Part shown: positions 52,340-62,081 of the stretch, one piece after another | Layout: every line of letters begins with the position of its first letter | Numbering within the stretch: the first letter of the stretch is position 1 | DNA from: Nibricoccus aquaticus | Lineage (GTDB): Bacteria > Verrucomicrobiota > Verrucomicrobiia > Opitutales > Opitutaceae | NCBI RefSeq assembly: GCF_002310495.1 | Contig: NZ_CP023344.1 | Location: 4,357,501 to 4,421,500, forward strand | DNA: 64,000 nt | Direction of reading: 5' to 3' | Notes under the pieces: model-generated | The model's input: the letters and a program-made list of their open reading frames with translations, nothing else | Databases searched by the model: none | Told to the model about the DNA's origin: nothing | Translations under genes and position numbers: made by a program

Positions 52340-54055
52340 ATGCGCGCATTTGTTTTATGCCTGTTTGTTTTAGCCCTGCTGCTGTCGCGACTGCCGGGTG
52401 CGCCGATCGGACGCATCCTGCCGAATGTCGTGTGTGCGGCCGATCCGGCGCAAAGCTACGCGCTGTACGTGCCGTCTGCGTATGTGGCGGAAAGGAAGTG
52501 GCCGGTGATTTTTTGCTTCGACCCGTCGGCGCGTGGATTGATTCCTGTGGAGCGATTGAAAGGTGCGGCGGAGAAATACGGCTACATCCTGGTCGGCTCA
52601 CTCACCTCTAAAAACGGGCCATACGCCGCCAACGCCCAAGCGGCCGGGGCGATGATGCGCGATGTGGGGGCGCATCTCTCGCTGGACCCGCAGCGCCTTT
52701 ATACGGCAGGCATGTCGGGCGGCGCGCGTGTGGCGACGAGCATCGCGATGTCGGGTGTCGCAAAGGGAGTGATCGCGTGTGGCGCGGGTTTTCCAAAGTT
52801 GGAAGAGGGGATTCCGCGGCGCGTACCATTCGTCTTTTATGGGATTGTGGGGGTGGAGGATTTCAATCTCGCGGAGTTCCGGCGTCTGGCGGGTGAACTG
52901 GAAGAGCGGGAGGCGGTGCATCACATTTCTGTGTTTGAGGGCGGGCACGTCTGGGCTCCTGAGCAGGAGCTGACTGGAGCGGTTGAGTGGCTGGAGTTGC
53001 AAGCGATGCGGGGCGGGAAAAAGCCGGTCGATGTTGTGTTCGTTCGTGCGATGCTGGAGGCGCGAGCCGACGCGTTGGGGAAACTTACCGGCGTTGAACA
53101 GTGGCGCGGGTTGCGCGCGCTGGCCGCGGACTTCGACGGAGTTGCGGAGGTTGGTGATTTCAAGAAGCGGGCCGCAGCGCTGGGTTCGTCCAAAGACGTG
53201 AAGTCTGCGTTGAAGGCGGAGAAAGATTTTTTCTTTCGCGAGCAGCGGCTGGCGGAGGAGATCGGCGAATTGGTACCACTGAGCACTGCGCGAAAGCAGC
53301 GGTTTGCGGCCAAGCTGCGCCAGCGTATGGACGTCGCGGGCAATGCGGGGGAGCGGCAGATGATCAGGCGGGCGATCGCGGGCTATTGCTCGATGGCGCG
53401 TGTGACGTATCGCGACTGGATGGATCAGCGCGAATATCGCCAGGCGGCAGCTGCCATGGAGATGTTCGTCGCACTTCAGCCGGATCATGCGCGAGGCTGG
53501 TTCGATCTGGCGCGCGCCTATGCGGCGGGGGGCGATGAAAAAGGCGCGGTCGAAGCGTTGGAGCGTTCGGCTCAGGCGGGCTTTGACGATCCTGCGCGCG
53601 TGGAAAAGGAGCTGGTGTTCAGCCGGCTTTCAGAGAATGAGCGGTTTCAGGCAGCGCTCTCAAGGATCACGTCGAACAAAAGCGAGCCGACGACCCAGCT
53701 CCCGGCGATGCGCGTGTCGGCCGTGCTCGCCAGTGTGGAATTGAGGTTGTTCTACCAAGCGAGGACCGACGGCGATTCCTCGCTGGTGGCTTTTCTCAAG
53801 GTGGTGAGCGTGCGCCGCGGATCGGCGGCGGCGCGGGCCGGAGTCACCGCCGGTATGGAGGTGATGGGCATTCAGCAGATCCGGGTGAGCGGGCTTACCG
53901 AAGGAGAATTGAACAACGCACTCGCGCAATCGGTGAGGGGCGAAATTCTTCTGACGGTGCGTGACGACGCCGGAGATTCCGAGCGGACGCTGCGCATACC
54001 CATCACGAAATCGGATGGCTCTCCGACATCCGGTACTGCCGACGCACACGAGTGA
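52340..54055 (+). CDS. Exported alpha/beta-hydrolase-TPR-PDZ fusion protein
   Basis: This 571-residue protein has a signal peptide of about 21 residues. The N-terminal ~240 residues fit a PHB-depolymerase/PET-type alpha/beta hydrolase: GMSGGARVA with Ser126, Asp174 as a candidate acid and His203 in EGGHVWAP. A helical region and TPR-like repeats follow (about 360-440; YRQAAAAMEMFVALQPDHA, GWFDLARAYAAGG). A PDZ-like domain ends the protein (about 490-555; AAARAGVTAGMEVMGIQQ). All three parts are in one frame. PDZ and TPR domains imply a scaffold for periplasmic protein or peptide binding. It could be a proteolysis-linked protein, but no protease is fused. No operon partner. Confidence 0.7.
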   Translation: MRAFVLCLFVLALLLSRLPGAPIGRILPNVVCAADPAQSYALYVPSAYVAERKWPVIFCFDPSARGLIPVERLKGAAEKYGYILVGSLTSKNGPYAANAQAAGAMMRDVGAHLSLDPQRLYTAGMSGGARVATSIAMSGVAKGVIACGAGFPKLEEGIPRRVPFVFYGIVGVEDFNLAEFRRLAGELEEREAVHHISVFEGGHVWAPEQELTGAVEWLELQAMRGGKKPVDVVFVRAMLEARADALGKLTGVEQWRGLRALAADFDGVAEVGDFKKRAAALGSSKDVKSALKAEKDFFFREQRLAEEIGELVPLSTARKQRFAAKLRQRMDVAGNAGERQMIRRAIAGYCSMARVTYRDWMDQREYRQAAAAMEMFVALQPDHARGWFDLARAYAAGGDEKGAVEALERSAQAGFDDPARVEKELVFSRLSENERFQAALSRITSNKSEPTTQLPAMRVSAVLASVELRLFYQARTDGDSSLVAFLKVVSVRRGSAAARAGVTAGMEVMGIQQIRVSGLTEGELNNALAQSVRGEILLTVRDDAGDSERTLRIPITKSDGSPTSGTADAHE

Positions 54056-54308
54056 CGAGTTTCCTAACGGAAGCCCCGTTTTCAGAGGTTCAGATTTTTT
54101 GAAGGGGTTTTGGTTGCGACGGTTTTAACCGATCAAGCCGAGCCTTGTTCTTGAGGCATCCGGATAACCACCCCTTCACGCGTATTCAGAACCCCACGTC
54201 CTCTCAAGCCGGTCGCATTGCTGTGGCCGGACAGCGGCACTCCGACGGGCGTGCCGGACCTCTTCCCCCTTTTTCTTGGCATCAAGAAAGACCGACAGAA
54301 CCCAACAC

Positions 54309-57300
54309 ATGATCACTACCCAAACCAATACCTCCACATCCGGTCGCAGCCTCATCAGTCGCTGGCTGCGCGTGTGTGCGCTGGCCGCTCTCACCGCGCT
54401 GGCACCGTTCCTCCATGCGCAAAGCGCATCCACATCCACCGGTACCGTCACGGGGACCGTCCTCGATAGCTCGACGGGCAAGTACCTCGAGGGCGCGGAA
54501 GTCTCCCTTGAGGCGCAAGGCACACAGCTACGCACCACGTCAGCACGCGGAGGCAGTTTCAGTCTTTCGGGCGTTCCTTCTGGTCCGCAGACGCTCGTCG
54601 TCGCGTACCCAGGACTCGATTCGAAATCGGAAAACGTGAACGTCGTCGCAGGCGCGTCGGTCACTGTTTCCGTCGGGCTTTCCACTGAGACAGTCATGCT
54701 TCAAGCGATGACGATCTCGACGTCGAAGGAAGGCATGGCGCAGGCGATGGCGCTGCAAAAGGTCTCCGTGCAGACGAAGCTCGTGGCGGCATCCGACCAG
54801 TTCGGCGAAGTGAGCGAGGGCAACATCGGCGAGTACCTGAAGTTTCTGCCGGGCGTGAGTGTTGACTACAACGTGAACGACGCGCGCGGCATCAGTCTGC
54901 GCGGGTTGAGCACAGCGTTCACGATTGTCGCAGTCGATGGTACGCCGATGGCCGGCACGTCGTCGATGGATGACACCCGCCGCTTCGAGTTCGAGCAGAT
55001 CGCCATGAACAACGTGGAGACGACTGAGCTGTATAAAACCGTCACGCCCGACATCTCGGCCACCTCGACCGGCGGCTTTGTGAATTTCGTCACGAAGAGC
55101 GCGTTCGATACGGAGGGCATCCAGCGCTTCAGTTACAACGTGTCGCTCTCAGTCCCGAGCACGAATTTCTCGCTCTCCAAAGAAGGCGGCGTCTGGGGCC
55201 ATAATGAAGAGTACACGATCCGGCCGAGCGTGGAGATGAACTACGCGCGCCGCATCACCTCGAAGCTGGGCTTCAACGTGAACTACCGTTTATCGGAGAA
55301 GTACGACGATTCACCACGCACGACCGTTACGTGGAACGTGCAGAACACGAGTGTGCCCCCGATTTTCGCGAGCACACCGCGCATCGGCACGCTCGCCATC
55401 CGCAGCGAGCAAAAGCTCACGCATCGCGAGGCCTTCGCCGGCAAGGTTGACTACAAGCTGACTGACGCGACCAAGCTTTCGATCTCTGGTCAGTGGAACT
55501 GGTACGACCTGAATTTCACGCAGCGCGGACCGACATTCGCGTTTGGTACCAACGCCACCGTCAACGGCCCGAACAGCTTCACGTCGGGCAGCGGCGCTGG
55601 CGTCACGGCGGGTGCAGGCACGATCACGAATGGCGTGCTCTACCGAAACAAATACGGCACGACCTATCACACCAACGGCACGCTCAGCCACGAGTTCAGC
55701 CAGTACTCGAAACTCTCGTTCACCGGCTACTATTCGCGCGCGAATGGCCAGTACCGCGACACCTCGAAGGGCTTCATCTCGTCGGCGTCCACGATGGTGC
55801 CCACGGCGACCACGTACTCGGGCTTCAATGTGTCGGGCATCGGATCGGATCTTCCGACGGTCACCTTTAATCCAGGTGCTTCGGCGACGTCTTACTCGCT
55901 TGATTCCATCCGCTCGCTGGGGAACTACAATTTCGGAGCTGCGGGCAACAATACTAACTTCCAGTCGCGTCCGTGGACCGCTCTCGACACGAAGAAGGGC
56001 GCGAACGGCACCTACTCGTATGACTTTGCGGGAGTCGATGTGCCCATCAAAATTCAGACCGGCTTCGCTTACGATGAGGTCACGCGCTACATCAGCCGTC
56101 CTGATCTGCGTGGTGTTTTCCCGGCGATCACGGGCAGCGCTCTCACCGCATTGGCTGACCCCAACTATACGAAGGACGTCGCCTATGGCTTCGGTTCTTT
56201 CCAAGTCGTCGATCCGTTCAAGGTGTACGAGGCATACAAGGACAAGCTTACCTTCGTGTCGCTCGATGACGTCCGTCAGTTCGACGAAACGAATGCGGCT
56301 GAGTACATCCGCGTCGATGCGACGATCGCGCAGGATCTTCTTTTGACCGGTGGCGTGCGCGTGGAGAACCACACCATCGATGCGAAGGCGCAGAGTCGCG
56401 CCAACGCTCGCTCGAAGCAGGCGAAGATCGATCTCGATTACACCGAGTGGTATCCCTCGCTGAGCGCGAAATACACCCCCCGGTTTAACCGCAATCTGGT
56501 TTTTCGCGGCGGCGTGAGTCGCACGGTCGGCAATCCCGACTACGCGGACGTTTTGCCAGTCATTACGTCGGAAGCGAACCCTGGCGACGCCAACGGATCG
56601 ATCAATGTGCCCGATCCGGAGTTGAAGCCCTATTTCTCGAACAACTTCGATCTCTCGGTGGATTACTACTTCAAGCACTCCGGCGTTATCAGCCTCTACG
56701 GCTACCGGAAGGACGTGAAAAACTACTTCATTTCACAGGCCATGACGCGGGCGGATATCAACGCCATCGCGGTCGATTACGGTTACAATCCGGCGGAGTT
56801 TGCGTCGGGTGCCGTCACGACCAACGGAGGCAAATCCACGCTGCAAGGGGTGGAGCTCAGCTACGCGCAGAACATGACGTTCCTGCCAAAGCCCTTCAAC
56901 GGGCTGAATATCCAGGCGAACTTCACTTACATGGATGTGACGGCGAAGGACGCGAATGCGCAGCGCCAGATCGATCTGGAGTATTCGCAGCTCCGCGCCG
57001 TGTCGCCGAAGACAGCGAACTTCATCCTCGGTTATCGTTACCGCGATTTCTCGTTCACGAGCACGACCAACTGGGTTTCGGAGAGCCTGTTTGGCGGCTT
57101 TGTCGCCAGCACGTTTTTCACGGGAACAGCGGGGACGGCGACATTGCCGGAGACACGGCTCGCCCGCTATCGTGACGAGAAGCTGACCACTGACTGGAAA
57201 TTCGAATACGCGGTGAACAAGCACATCGCGGTCTATTTCCTCCTGCGGAATATTTTCAACAGCCAGCGCGTGGATTACTACCAGGGTTACCAACCGCAGT

Positions 57301-57380
57301 ACCGCGACGTGGTGCTGGCGGACACGCGCTACGAGTTTGGTGAGCCGCACCTGACGCTCGGCGTGCGCGGACGCTTCTGA
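54309..57380 (+). CDS. TonB-dependent receptor with CarboxypepD_reg-like N-terminus
   Basis: This 1023-residue outer-membrane receptor has a signal peptide ending near LHAQSAS. A carboxypeptidase-regulatory-like domain (about 45-125; GTVTGTVLDSSTGKYLEGAEV) comes first. The plug domain follows (about 140-270, with GEYLKFLPGVSVDYNVNDARG and ISLRGLSTAFTIVAVDGTPM), and then a 22-strand barrel ending in LTLGVRGRF. It is a typical carbohydrate- or siderophore-importing receptor of Opitutaceae/Bacteroidota type, but without SusD. A pectate lyase is encoded 3' on the opposite strand, which hints at pectin oligomers as ligand. A terminator follows. The start is the ATG at 54309, with a weak ribosome-binding site. 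Confidence 0.92.
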   Translation: MITTQTNTSTSGRSLISRWLRVCALAALTALAPFLHAQSASTSTGTVTGTVLDSSTGKYLEGAEVSLEAQGTQLRTTSARGGSFSLSGVPSGPQTLVVAYPGLDSKSENVNVVAGASVTVSVGLSTETVMLQAMTISTSKEGMAQAMALQKVSVQTKLVAASDQFGEVSEGNIGEYLKFLPGVSVDYNVNDARGISLRGLSTAFTIVAVDGTPMAGTSSMDDTRRFEFEQIAMNNVETTELYKTVTPDISATSTGGFVNFVTKSAFDTEGIQRFSYNVSLSVPSTNFSLSKEGGVWGHNEEYTIRPSVEMNYARRITSKLGFNVNYRLSEKYDDSPRTTVTWNVQNTSVPPIFASTPRIGTLAIRSEQKLTHREAFAGKVDYKLTDATKLSISGQWNWYDLNFTQRGPTFAFGTNATVNGPNSFTSGSGAGVTAGAGTITNGVLYRNKYGTTYHTNGTLSHEFSQYSKLSFTGYYSRANGQYRDTSKGFISSASTMVPTATTYSGFNVSGIGSDLPTVTFNPGASATSYSLDSIRSLGNYNFGAAGNNTNFQSRPWTALDTKKGANGTYSYDFAGVDVPIKIQTGFAYDEVTRYISRPDLRGVFPAITGSALTALADPNYTKDVAYGFGSFQVVDPFKVYEAYKDKLTFVSLDDVRQFDETNAAEYIRVDATIAQDLLLTGGVRVENHTIDAKAQSRANARSKQAKIDLDYTEWYPSLSAKYTPRFNRNLVFRGGVSRTVGNPDYADVLPVITSEANPGDANGSINVPDPELKPYFSNNFDLSVDYYFKHSGVISLYGYRKDVKNYFISQAMTRADINAIAVDYGYNPAEFASGAVTTNGGKSTLQGVELSYAQNMTFLPKPFNGLNIQANFTYMDVTAKDANAQRQIDLEYSQLRAVSPKTANFILGYRYRDFSFTSTTNWVSESLFGGFVASTFFTGTAGTATLPETRLARYRDEKLTTDWKFEYAVNKHIAVYFLLRNIFNSQRVDYYQGYQPQYRDVVLADTRYEFGEPHLTLGVRGRF

Positions 57381-57404
57381 GTTTTGCAATCGTTAGTGTT
57401 GTTC

Positions 57405-57434
57405 AAAGGCCCGCCATTTCCGGCGGGCCTTTTT
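57405..57434. terminator. Bidirectional terminator between tonB receptor and pelA
   Basis: AAAGGCCCGCC-ATTTCC-GGCGGGCCTTT (11-bp stem) with T-run continuing to 57434 on the plus strand and As before it, so it can end both the convergent receptor and pectate lyase transcripts. Confidence 0.85.
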
Positions 57435-57472
57435 CGTGCCTGGGTATTCCAGAGTAGATAAGCGGAACGCGG

Positions 57473-58591
57473 TTAGTTCGTGAGGCGTGCTTTCCAGGCA
57501 GGGTAGTCTATCGAGAGCAGGTCGGCAGGCCAGGTGCCGTACCAGTCGTAGCCGGAGCGGCGTTCGCGCTGGACCTCGGCGAGGGTTTGAACGCGCTGGC
57601 CGTCGCGGTTGGCGAGGAAGGGCTGACTGGTTTCGAGGTCGTAGAAGCGGGCCCAGAGCGGTGGCGCGGCGGGATCGGGGACGGTGCGGCGATCGGTCGT
57701 GCTGGTGTGCCAGGTGTATTTCACGGGGTCGGCGTCGAAGGTTTCGAGACGGAGGCCGGAGAGTTGCACGCGGGCGAACCAGGCGGCTGCGCCTTCAACG
57801 GCGGTGATGATTTCAGGCGAGGGATTTTCGATGCTCATCAGGTAGCGGACGACGGCCACGCTTTCTCGGCTGACGAGCGCGGGGAGTTCGAAGGCGCGGG
57901 CGCCGGAGGGCTCAAGGGTGAGGTGGTGATACTGGCCGGCCCAGACGGTGGGCGCGCCGTTCTGACGTATCTGGAGGCGGAGGATGCAGGCGTCGCCGCG
58001 CGCGAAGGCTTCTGCGGCGCGCTGGCGGCGGGCCTCGTCGATGAAGTCGAAGGGCTTCTGGCCGGAAGCGATTTTGCGGAAGGTGCGGAGGAGGTCAGGG
58101 AGGACATCGTCGGCGAAGGTGAGGTAGGGACGGTAGCCATCCTGACTCGGGAAGGAGTGGGGGAAACCGCCGCTGGCGTGCTGGGCAGCGAAGGTGAAGT
58201 CGAGGCCTCGGAATGCGGCGTCTCGGTAGCGAGTGTCACCGGTGAGTCCATACGCGCCTGCGAGGTACTCGATCTGGGGCCAGGTGTTGCGGTTGTCGAA
58301 GCTGGTGTCGGTTTTGGCGCGGTCGGCGACGATCTGGGTTTTCTCTGCGTCGGAGAGAATGCGCAGCGGATCTTCGTTTTCACGCCAACCGCCGTTGGCG
58401 CGTTGATAGAAGAGGATGTTGTCGGCGATGCCGCGGACGTCGTTTTCCGAGAGACGTGGGTAGTCGGTCTTGTGATTCGCGTTTCGCCAGTGGTGGATGC
58501 AATCGGAGAAGCCGTCGAGTGGCAGCGGTGGGGCGGCTTGCGTGACCGAAACGACGGCAAAGAAAAACGCGGCGACGACGGGGAGTTTCAT
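57473..58591 (-). CDS. pelA: Pectate lyase, polysaccharide lyase family 10
   Basis: Pectate lyase cleaves polygalacturonate by beta-elimination. The protein has 372 residues with a signal peptide ending near TQAAPP. Family PL10 marks are NILFYQRANGGWRENEDP, TSFDNRNTWPQIEYLAGAYG, HASGGFPHSFPSQDGYRPYL, TFADDVLPDLLRTFRKIA, then PLWARFYDLETSQPFLANRDG and EVQRERRSGYDWYGTWP, as in PelA. The ATG at 58591 gives the signal peptide; the frame continues to a TTG at 58627. It converges on the TonB receptor. Confidence 0.93.
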   Translation of the reverse strand: MKLPVVAAFFFAVVSVTQAAPPLPLDGFSDCIHHWRNANHKTDYPRLSENDVRGIADNILFYQRANGGWRENEDPLRILSDAEKTQIVADRAKTDTSFDNRNTWPQIEYLAGAYGLTGDTRYRDAAFRGLDFTFAAQHASGGFPHSFPSQDGYRPYLTFADDVLPDLLRTFRKIASGQKPFDFIDEARRQRAAEAFARGDACILRLQIRQNGAPTVWAGQYHHLTLEPSGARAFELPALVSRESVAVVRYLMSIENPSPEIITAVEGAAAWFARVQLSGLRLETFDADPVKYTWHTSTTDRRTVPDPAAPPLWARFYDLETSQPFLANRDGQRVQTLAEVQRERRSGYDWYGTWPADLLSIDYPAWKARLTN

Positions 58592-58661
58592 CGCCGCCAG
58601 TCCGTCAGGCGTGACGGAGTGGGTCAAACATGCGGATCACTTCTCCGAGGAGGCCTAGAGA

Positions 58662-60104
58662 TCAGACCTTCTTCAGCTTCCATTTTCCCTGACGGAAAAG
58701 AATTCCGCTCCAGATCGTGAGAGCAGTGAAGGAAACGGGCACTGCGATGAAGACTCCCGTTGGTCCGAAGCCGAGCGGCACGGCAAGTATGTACGCGAGT
58801 GGTACCTGTCCGAGCCAGAAGCAGAAGAAATTGAGTCGGGTGGGCGTCCACGTATCGCCGGATCCGTTGAACGTTCCTTCAAAACACATGCCCGCTGCGA
58901 AGAGGGGAAACGCGAGGCTCATGATCCAGAGTGCGCGCACGGCGTTGGAATAAACCTCCGGGTCGGTCGTGAAGAAGCCGACGATCACGCTGGAGAACGC
59001 GACGAATAGGAGACCAACCACACCGAGAAAGATCACGTTGAACTTCGTCGCGATCCGGACCGCTTTTTCAGCGCGATCAGGTTTGTCTGCACCAAGATTC
59101 TGGCCGACGAGCGTGGCTCCGGCGTTGGCGAGTCCCCAGGCGGGCATCAAGGCGAAGATGACGACTCGGATCGCGATGGTGTAACCGGCGAGCACCGGAC
59201 TTCCGAACGTCGAAAGAATCTTAAAGAGCCCGACCCAGCTGGTCGTCGCGATAAACATTTGAGCGATGCCGTTGCCCGAGGTCTTGAGAATCGTCACGAG
59301 CATCTCGCGCTGTGGTGCAAGATCGGGAAGGTGAATGCGGATGCGGCCCGCGCGTACGGTGAGATGCCACAATTGGTAGAGCACGCCGATGCCGCGGCCG
59401 ATGTTGGTGGCGACGGCGGCGCCGGTGACACCCATTTCGGGAAACGGGCCCCAGCCGAAGATGAAGAGCGGGCCGAGGACGATGTTGAGGCCGTTGGCGA
59501 GCCAGAGCGTGCGCATCGCGATCACGGCGTCACCGGCACCGCGGAAAATCGCGTTGATCAAGAAGATCATGAACACGGTCATGTTTCCTCCGAGCATGAT
59601 GCGCGCGAAGTCTGTGCCCAGAGTCACAATACTTTCGTCGGCGCCCATCAGGCGCAGGATGTCGGGGGCGAAATAGCCAAGGACGAGGCCGATGAGCGCG
59701 GAGCAGCCTACGCCGAGGAGCAGGATTTGCCCGGCGGTCTGTGCGGCGCGTCGCGGATCTTTTTCACCGATGCGGCGGGCGACGACGGCCGTCGCGGCAA
59801 ACGAGATGCCCATCGCGACGGCGTAGATCAGTGACATGATCGACTCAGTCAGGCCGACGACGGCGATCGCCTCTCTACCGAGGCGGGATACCCAGAAGAC
59901 ATCCACAACGGCGAACAGCGATTCCATGATCATCTCGAGGACCATGGGCACCGCGAGGAGGAGGACGGAGCGGTTGAGCGAGACGGAGGTGAGATCGAAG
60001 TGCCCGCCTTTGAGGGCCTGGCCTACGCTGCGCCAGAAGCCGGCGGGTGGAGTGGCCGGTGGCGTTTCTGGCGTAGAGGGGAACGATGGTGAGGGTTCGG
60101 ACAT
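58662..60104 (-). CDS. MATE-family multidrug/metabolite exporter
   Basis: This 480-residue inner-membrane protein has two homologous halves of six helices each. Features are LNRSVLLLAVPMVLEMIMES, FAVVDVFWVSRLGREAIAVVG, AVAMGISFAATAVVARRIGE, GAALVGQNL-like GATLVGQNLGADKPDRAEK, and SLAFPLFAAGMCFEGTFNGSGD. Such proteins export cationic drugs or metabolites with Na+ or H+. The N-terminal ~30 residues are Pro-rich and cytosolic. It is 70 bp upstream of pelA on the same strand. Confidence 0.92.
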   Translation of the reverse strand: MSEPSPSFPSTPETPPATPPAGFWRSVGQALKGGHFDLTSVSLNRSVLLLAVPMVLEMIMESLFAVVDVFWVSRLGREAIAVVGLTESIMSLIYAVAMGISFAATAVVARRIGEKDPRRAAQTAGQILLLGVGCSALIGLVLGYFAPDILRLMGADESIVTLGTDFARIMLGGNMTVFMIFLINAIFRGAGDAVIAMRTLWLANGLNIVLGPLFIFGWGPFPEMGVTGAAVATNIGRGIGVLYQLWHLTVRAGRIRIHLPDLAPQREMLVTILKTSGNGIAQMFIATTSWVGLFKILSTFGSPVLAGYTIAIRVVIFALMPAWGLANAGATLVGQNLGADKPDRAEKAVRIATKFNVIFLGVVGLLFVAFSSVIVGFFTTDPEVYSNAVRALWIMSLAFPLFAAGMCFEGTFNGSGDTWTPTRLNFFCFWLGQVPLAYILAVPLGFGPTGVFIAVPVSFTALTIWSGILFRQGKWKLKKV

Positions 60105-60260
60105 GCGGGAGCGTTTTTAACGAAAGGCGGGCAGAATACGGGACGAGCGTGACAGCGTTGTGTCAGCAGGATGTGCGGAGCGCTGCTCACTTCCTCAACG
60201 AATGAAGGCGGTGAAAGCGGACAGCGCGCGGGAAGACAAACGGAGCGTACCGGGCGGGTT

Positions 60261-61562
60261 TCAAGGGGAGGAAGTGGAAACCTCCTGGAGGCGTTTTTGA
60301 AGGTGGCGGCGTTCGGCGTCGTTGCGAACCAAGGACAGGGCTTCGCCGTAGGCGACGGCGGCCTCCGGAAAGCGGCCGGTGCGGCGGAGAAGATCGGCGC
60401 GGGCGGCGGGGAGGCGGTGGTAGCCGGGGAGGTCGAGCTGATCGAGAAGCGTGAGCGCGTTTTCGAGGTGGCCGGACATGGCGATGGCGACGGCGCGGTT
60501 GAGTTCGATGATGGGTGATGGCGTGAGTTGCGCGAGCAGCGCGTAGAGCGCGGCGATTTGCGGCCAGTCGGTTTTGTCGGCGGTCGGAGCGTTTGCGTGA
60601 AGTGCGGCAATGGCGGCCTGAAGTGCGTAGGGGGCACCGCGTAGAGACTTCCCCCACGCGGTTGTCGGAGAAGGTGAGGGAGAAGTGTGGCTGAAAATGG
60701 CGTCGAGGAGGGCGGTGCCTTCGGCGATTTTGGCGCGGTCCCAGAGCGTGCGGTCTTGATCTTCGAGGAGGACGAGGTCGCCGGATGCATCGGTGCGGGC
60801 GGGGCGGCGGGCGTCGTTAAGGAGCATGAGGGCAAGGAGGGCGCGGGGCTCGCGTTCGAGCGGGAGGAGCCCGACGAGCTGGCGGGCGAGGCGGATGGCG
60901 TCGGCGCAGAGATCGGCGCGGATTATTTCGGTGCCGGAGCTGGCGGAGTAGCCTTCGTTGAAGACGAGGTAGACAACGTGAAGCGCGGCCGAGAGACGGG
61001 AGGGGAGTTCGTCGTCACCGGGAATCGAGTACGGGATGGCGGCGAGCTTGATCTTGGTTTTGGCGCGGACGAGGCGCTGGGCGAGCGTGGGAACGGGGAC
61101 GAGGAAGGCGCGGGCGATTTCCTCGGTGGTGAGGCCGCAGACGGTGTGAAGGGTGAGGGCGATTTGCGCTTCGGGTGCGATCGCGGGGTGGCAGCACGTG
61201 AAGATGAGGCGGAGCGTGTCAGCGGGCTCGGGCGCGCTTTCCTCGAGGGTAGCGAGCGTGATCATTTCCTCGTGTTTATGGGCGGCCATCGCGCGGTGAC
61301 GGATCTGGTCGATGGCTTTGTTACGCGCGGTGGCGAGGAGCCAAGCGACGGGATTGGGCGGGGGGCCTTTCTGCGGCCACTGGGCGACGGCAATGGCGAA
61401 AGCTTCCTGAAGCGCGTCTTCAGCAAGCGTGAAATCGCGAACGGCGCGGATGAGACTCGCGAGGATGCGTCCGTAGTGTTCGCGGTGAAGTTCGCCGAGG
61501 GTCACTGGCTGGTCGTCAGGGAATCGATGCGTGGGCCGAGGAAGAGGCGTCAGTCTTTGCAT
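60261..61562 (-). CDS. ECF42-like sigma factor (SigJ/DUF6596 type)
   Basis: This 433-residue protein has a sigma region 2 (YGRILASLIRAVRDFTLAEDALQEAF, RNKAIDQIRHRAM) and region 4 (GLTTEEIARAFLVPVPTLAQRLVRAKTKI). A long C-terminal extension of helical, TPR-like repeats follows from about residue 185 (SAALHVVYLVFNEGYSASSG, LDQLDLPGYHRLPAARADLLRRTG). This extension is the mark of ECF42 sigma factors. It overlaps the preceding DGPF gene by 13 bp. In this group the DGPF partner may control the sigma factor, and no anti-sigma is present. Confidence 0.88.
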   Translation of the reverse strand: MQRLTPLPRPTHRFPDDQPVTLGELHREHYGRILASLIRAVRDFTLAEDALQEAFAIAVAQWPQKGPPPNPVAWLLATARNKAIDQIRHRAMAAHKHEEMITLATLEESAPEPADTLRLIFTCCHPAIAPEAQIALTLHTVCGLTTEEIARAFLVPVPTLAQRLVRAKTKIKLAAIPYSIPGDDELPSRLSAALHVVYLVFNEGYSASSGTEIIRADLCADAIRLARQLVGLLPLEREPRALLALMLLNDARRPARTDASGDLVLLEDQDRTLWDRAKIAEGTALLDAIFSHTSPSPSPTTAWGKSLRGAPYALQAAIAALHANAPTADKTDWPQIAALYALLAQLTPSPIIELNRAVAIAMSGHLENALTLLDQLDLPGYHRLPAARADLLRRTGRFPEAAVAYGEALSLVRNDAERRHLQKRLQEVSTSSP

Positions 61563-61915
61563 TCATTGCCGACGACGTGGGGGCGCAGTTCGACGGCGGT
61601 GCCGACGCGAAGCCCCGGAAAGCGTTTGGCGATGGCGATGGCTTCGTCGAGATGGGCGCATTCGAGGATTTCGAAGCCGCCGAGGAATTCCTTCGTCTCA
61701 GCGAAAGGGCCATCGGTGATGATGGTTTTGCCATGGGCTTCGCGAAGAGTGGTCGCGGTGGAGGGCGGCTGAAGACCGGAGCAGCTGCGGCTGTGGCCGC
61801 TTTTGACGAGGGCTTCGTGCCAGGCGCCGCATTCTTGATGGACGCGGTTGCGTTCGTCGGTGGAGAGCGTGGACCAGCGTTGAGAGTCGAGGTAGATGAG
61901 CATCACGTATTGCAT
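61550..61915 (-). CDS. DGPF-domain (YCII-related) protein
   Basis: This 121-residue small protein has the YCII-related fold with TDGPFAETKEFLGGFEIL, the DGPF signature. It overlaps the sigma-factor gene by 13 bp, which reproduces the known ECF42-DGPF pairing. Its role there is not settled. The start chosen is the ATG at 61915 (MQYVMLIYLDSQRW); an in-frame GTG lies eight codons upstream at 61939. Confidence 0.9.
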   Translation of the reverse strand: MQYVMLIYLDSQRWSTLSTDERNRVHQECGAWHEALVKSGHSRSCSGLQPPSTATTLREAHGKTIITDGPFAETKEFLGGFEILECAHLDEAIAIAKRFPGLRVGTAVELRPHVVGNECKD

Positions 61916-62081
61916 GGGCTTGGGTAGTTGAGTGTTCACCTCTGAGTCGAACGAGGCGGGGCGAAATCGACAGGAGTGGCGTTTTTCTTTGCGAAGATGG
62001 GGAGTGGTTTAACGAGTCCGGAGGGGTGATGAGACTGCGTCGAGGAAACGATTGCCTGCTTTTAGAGGTCGGGCAGGATCG

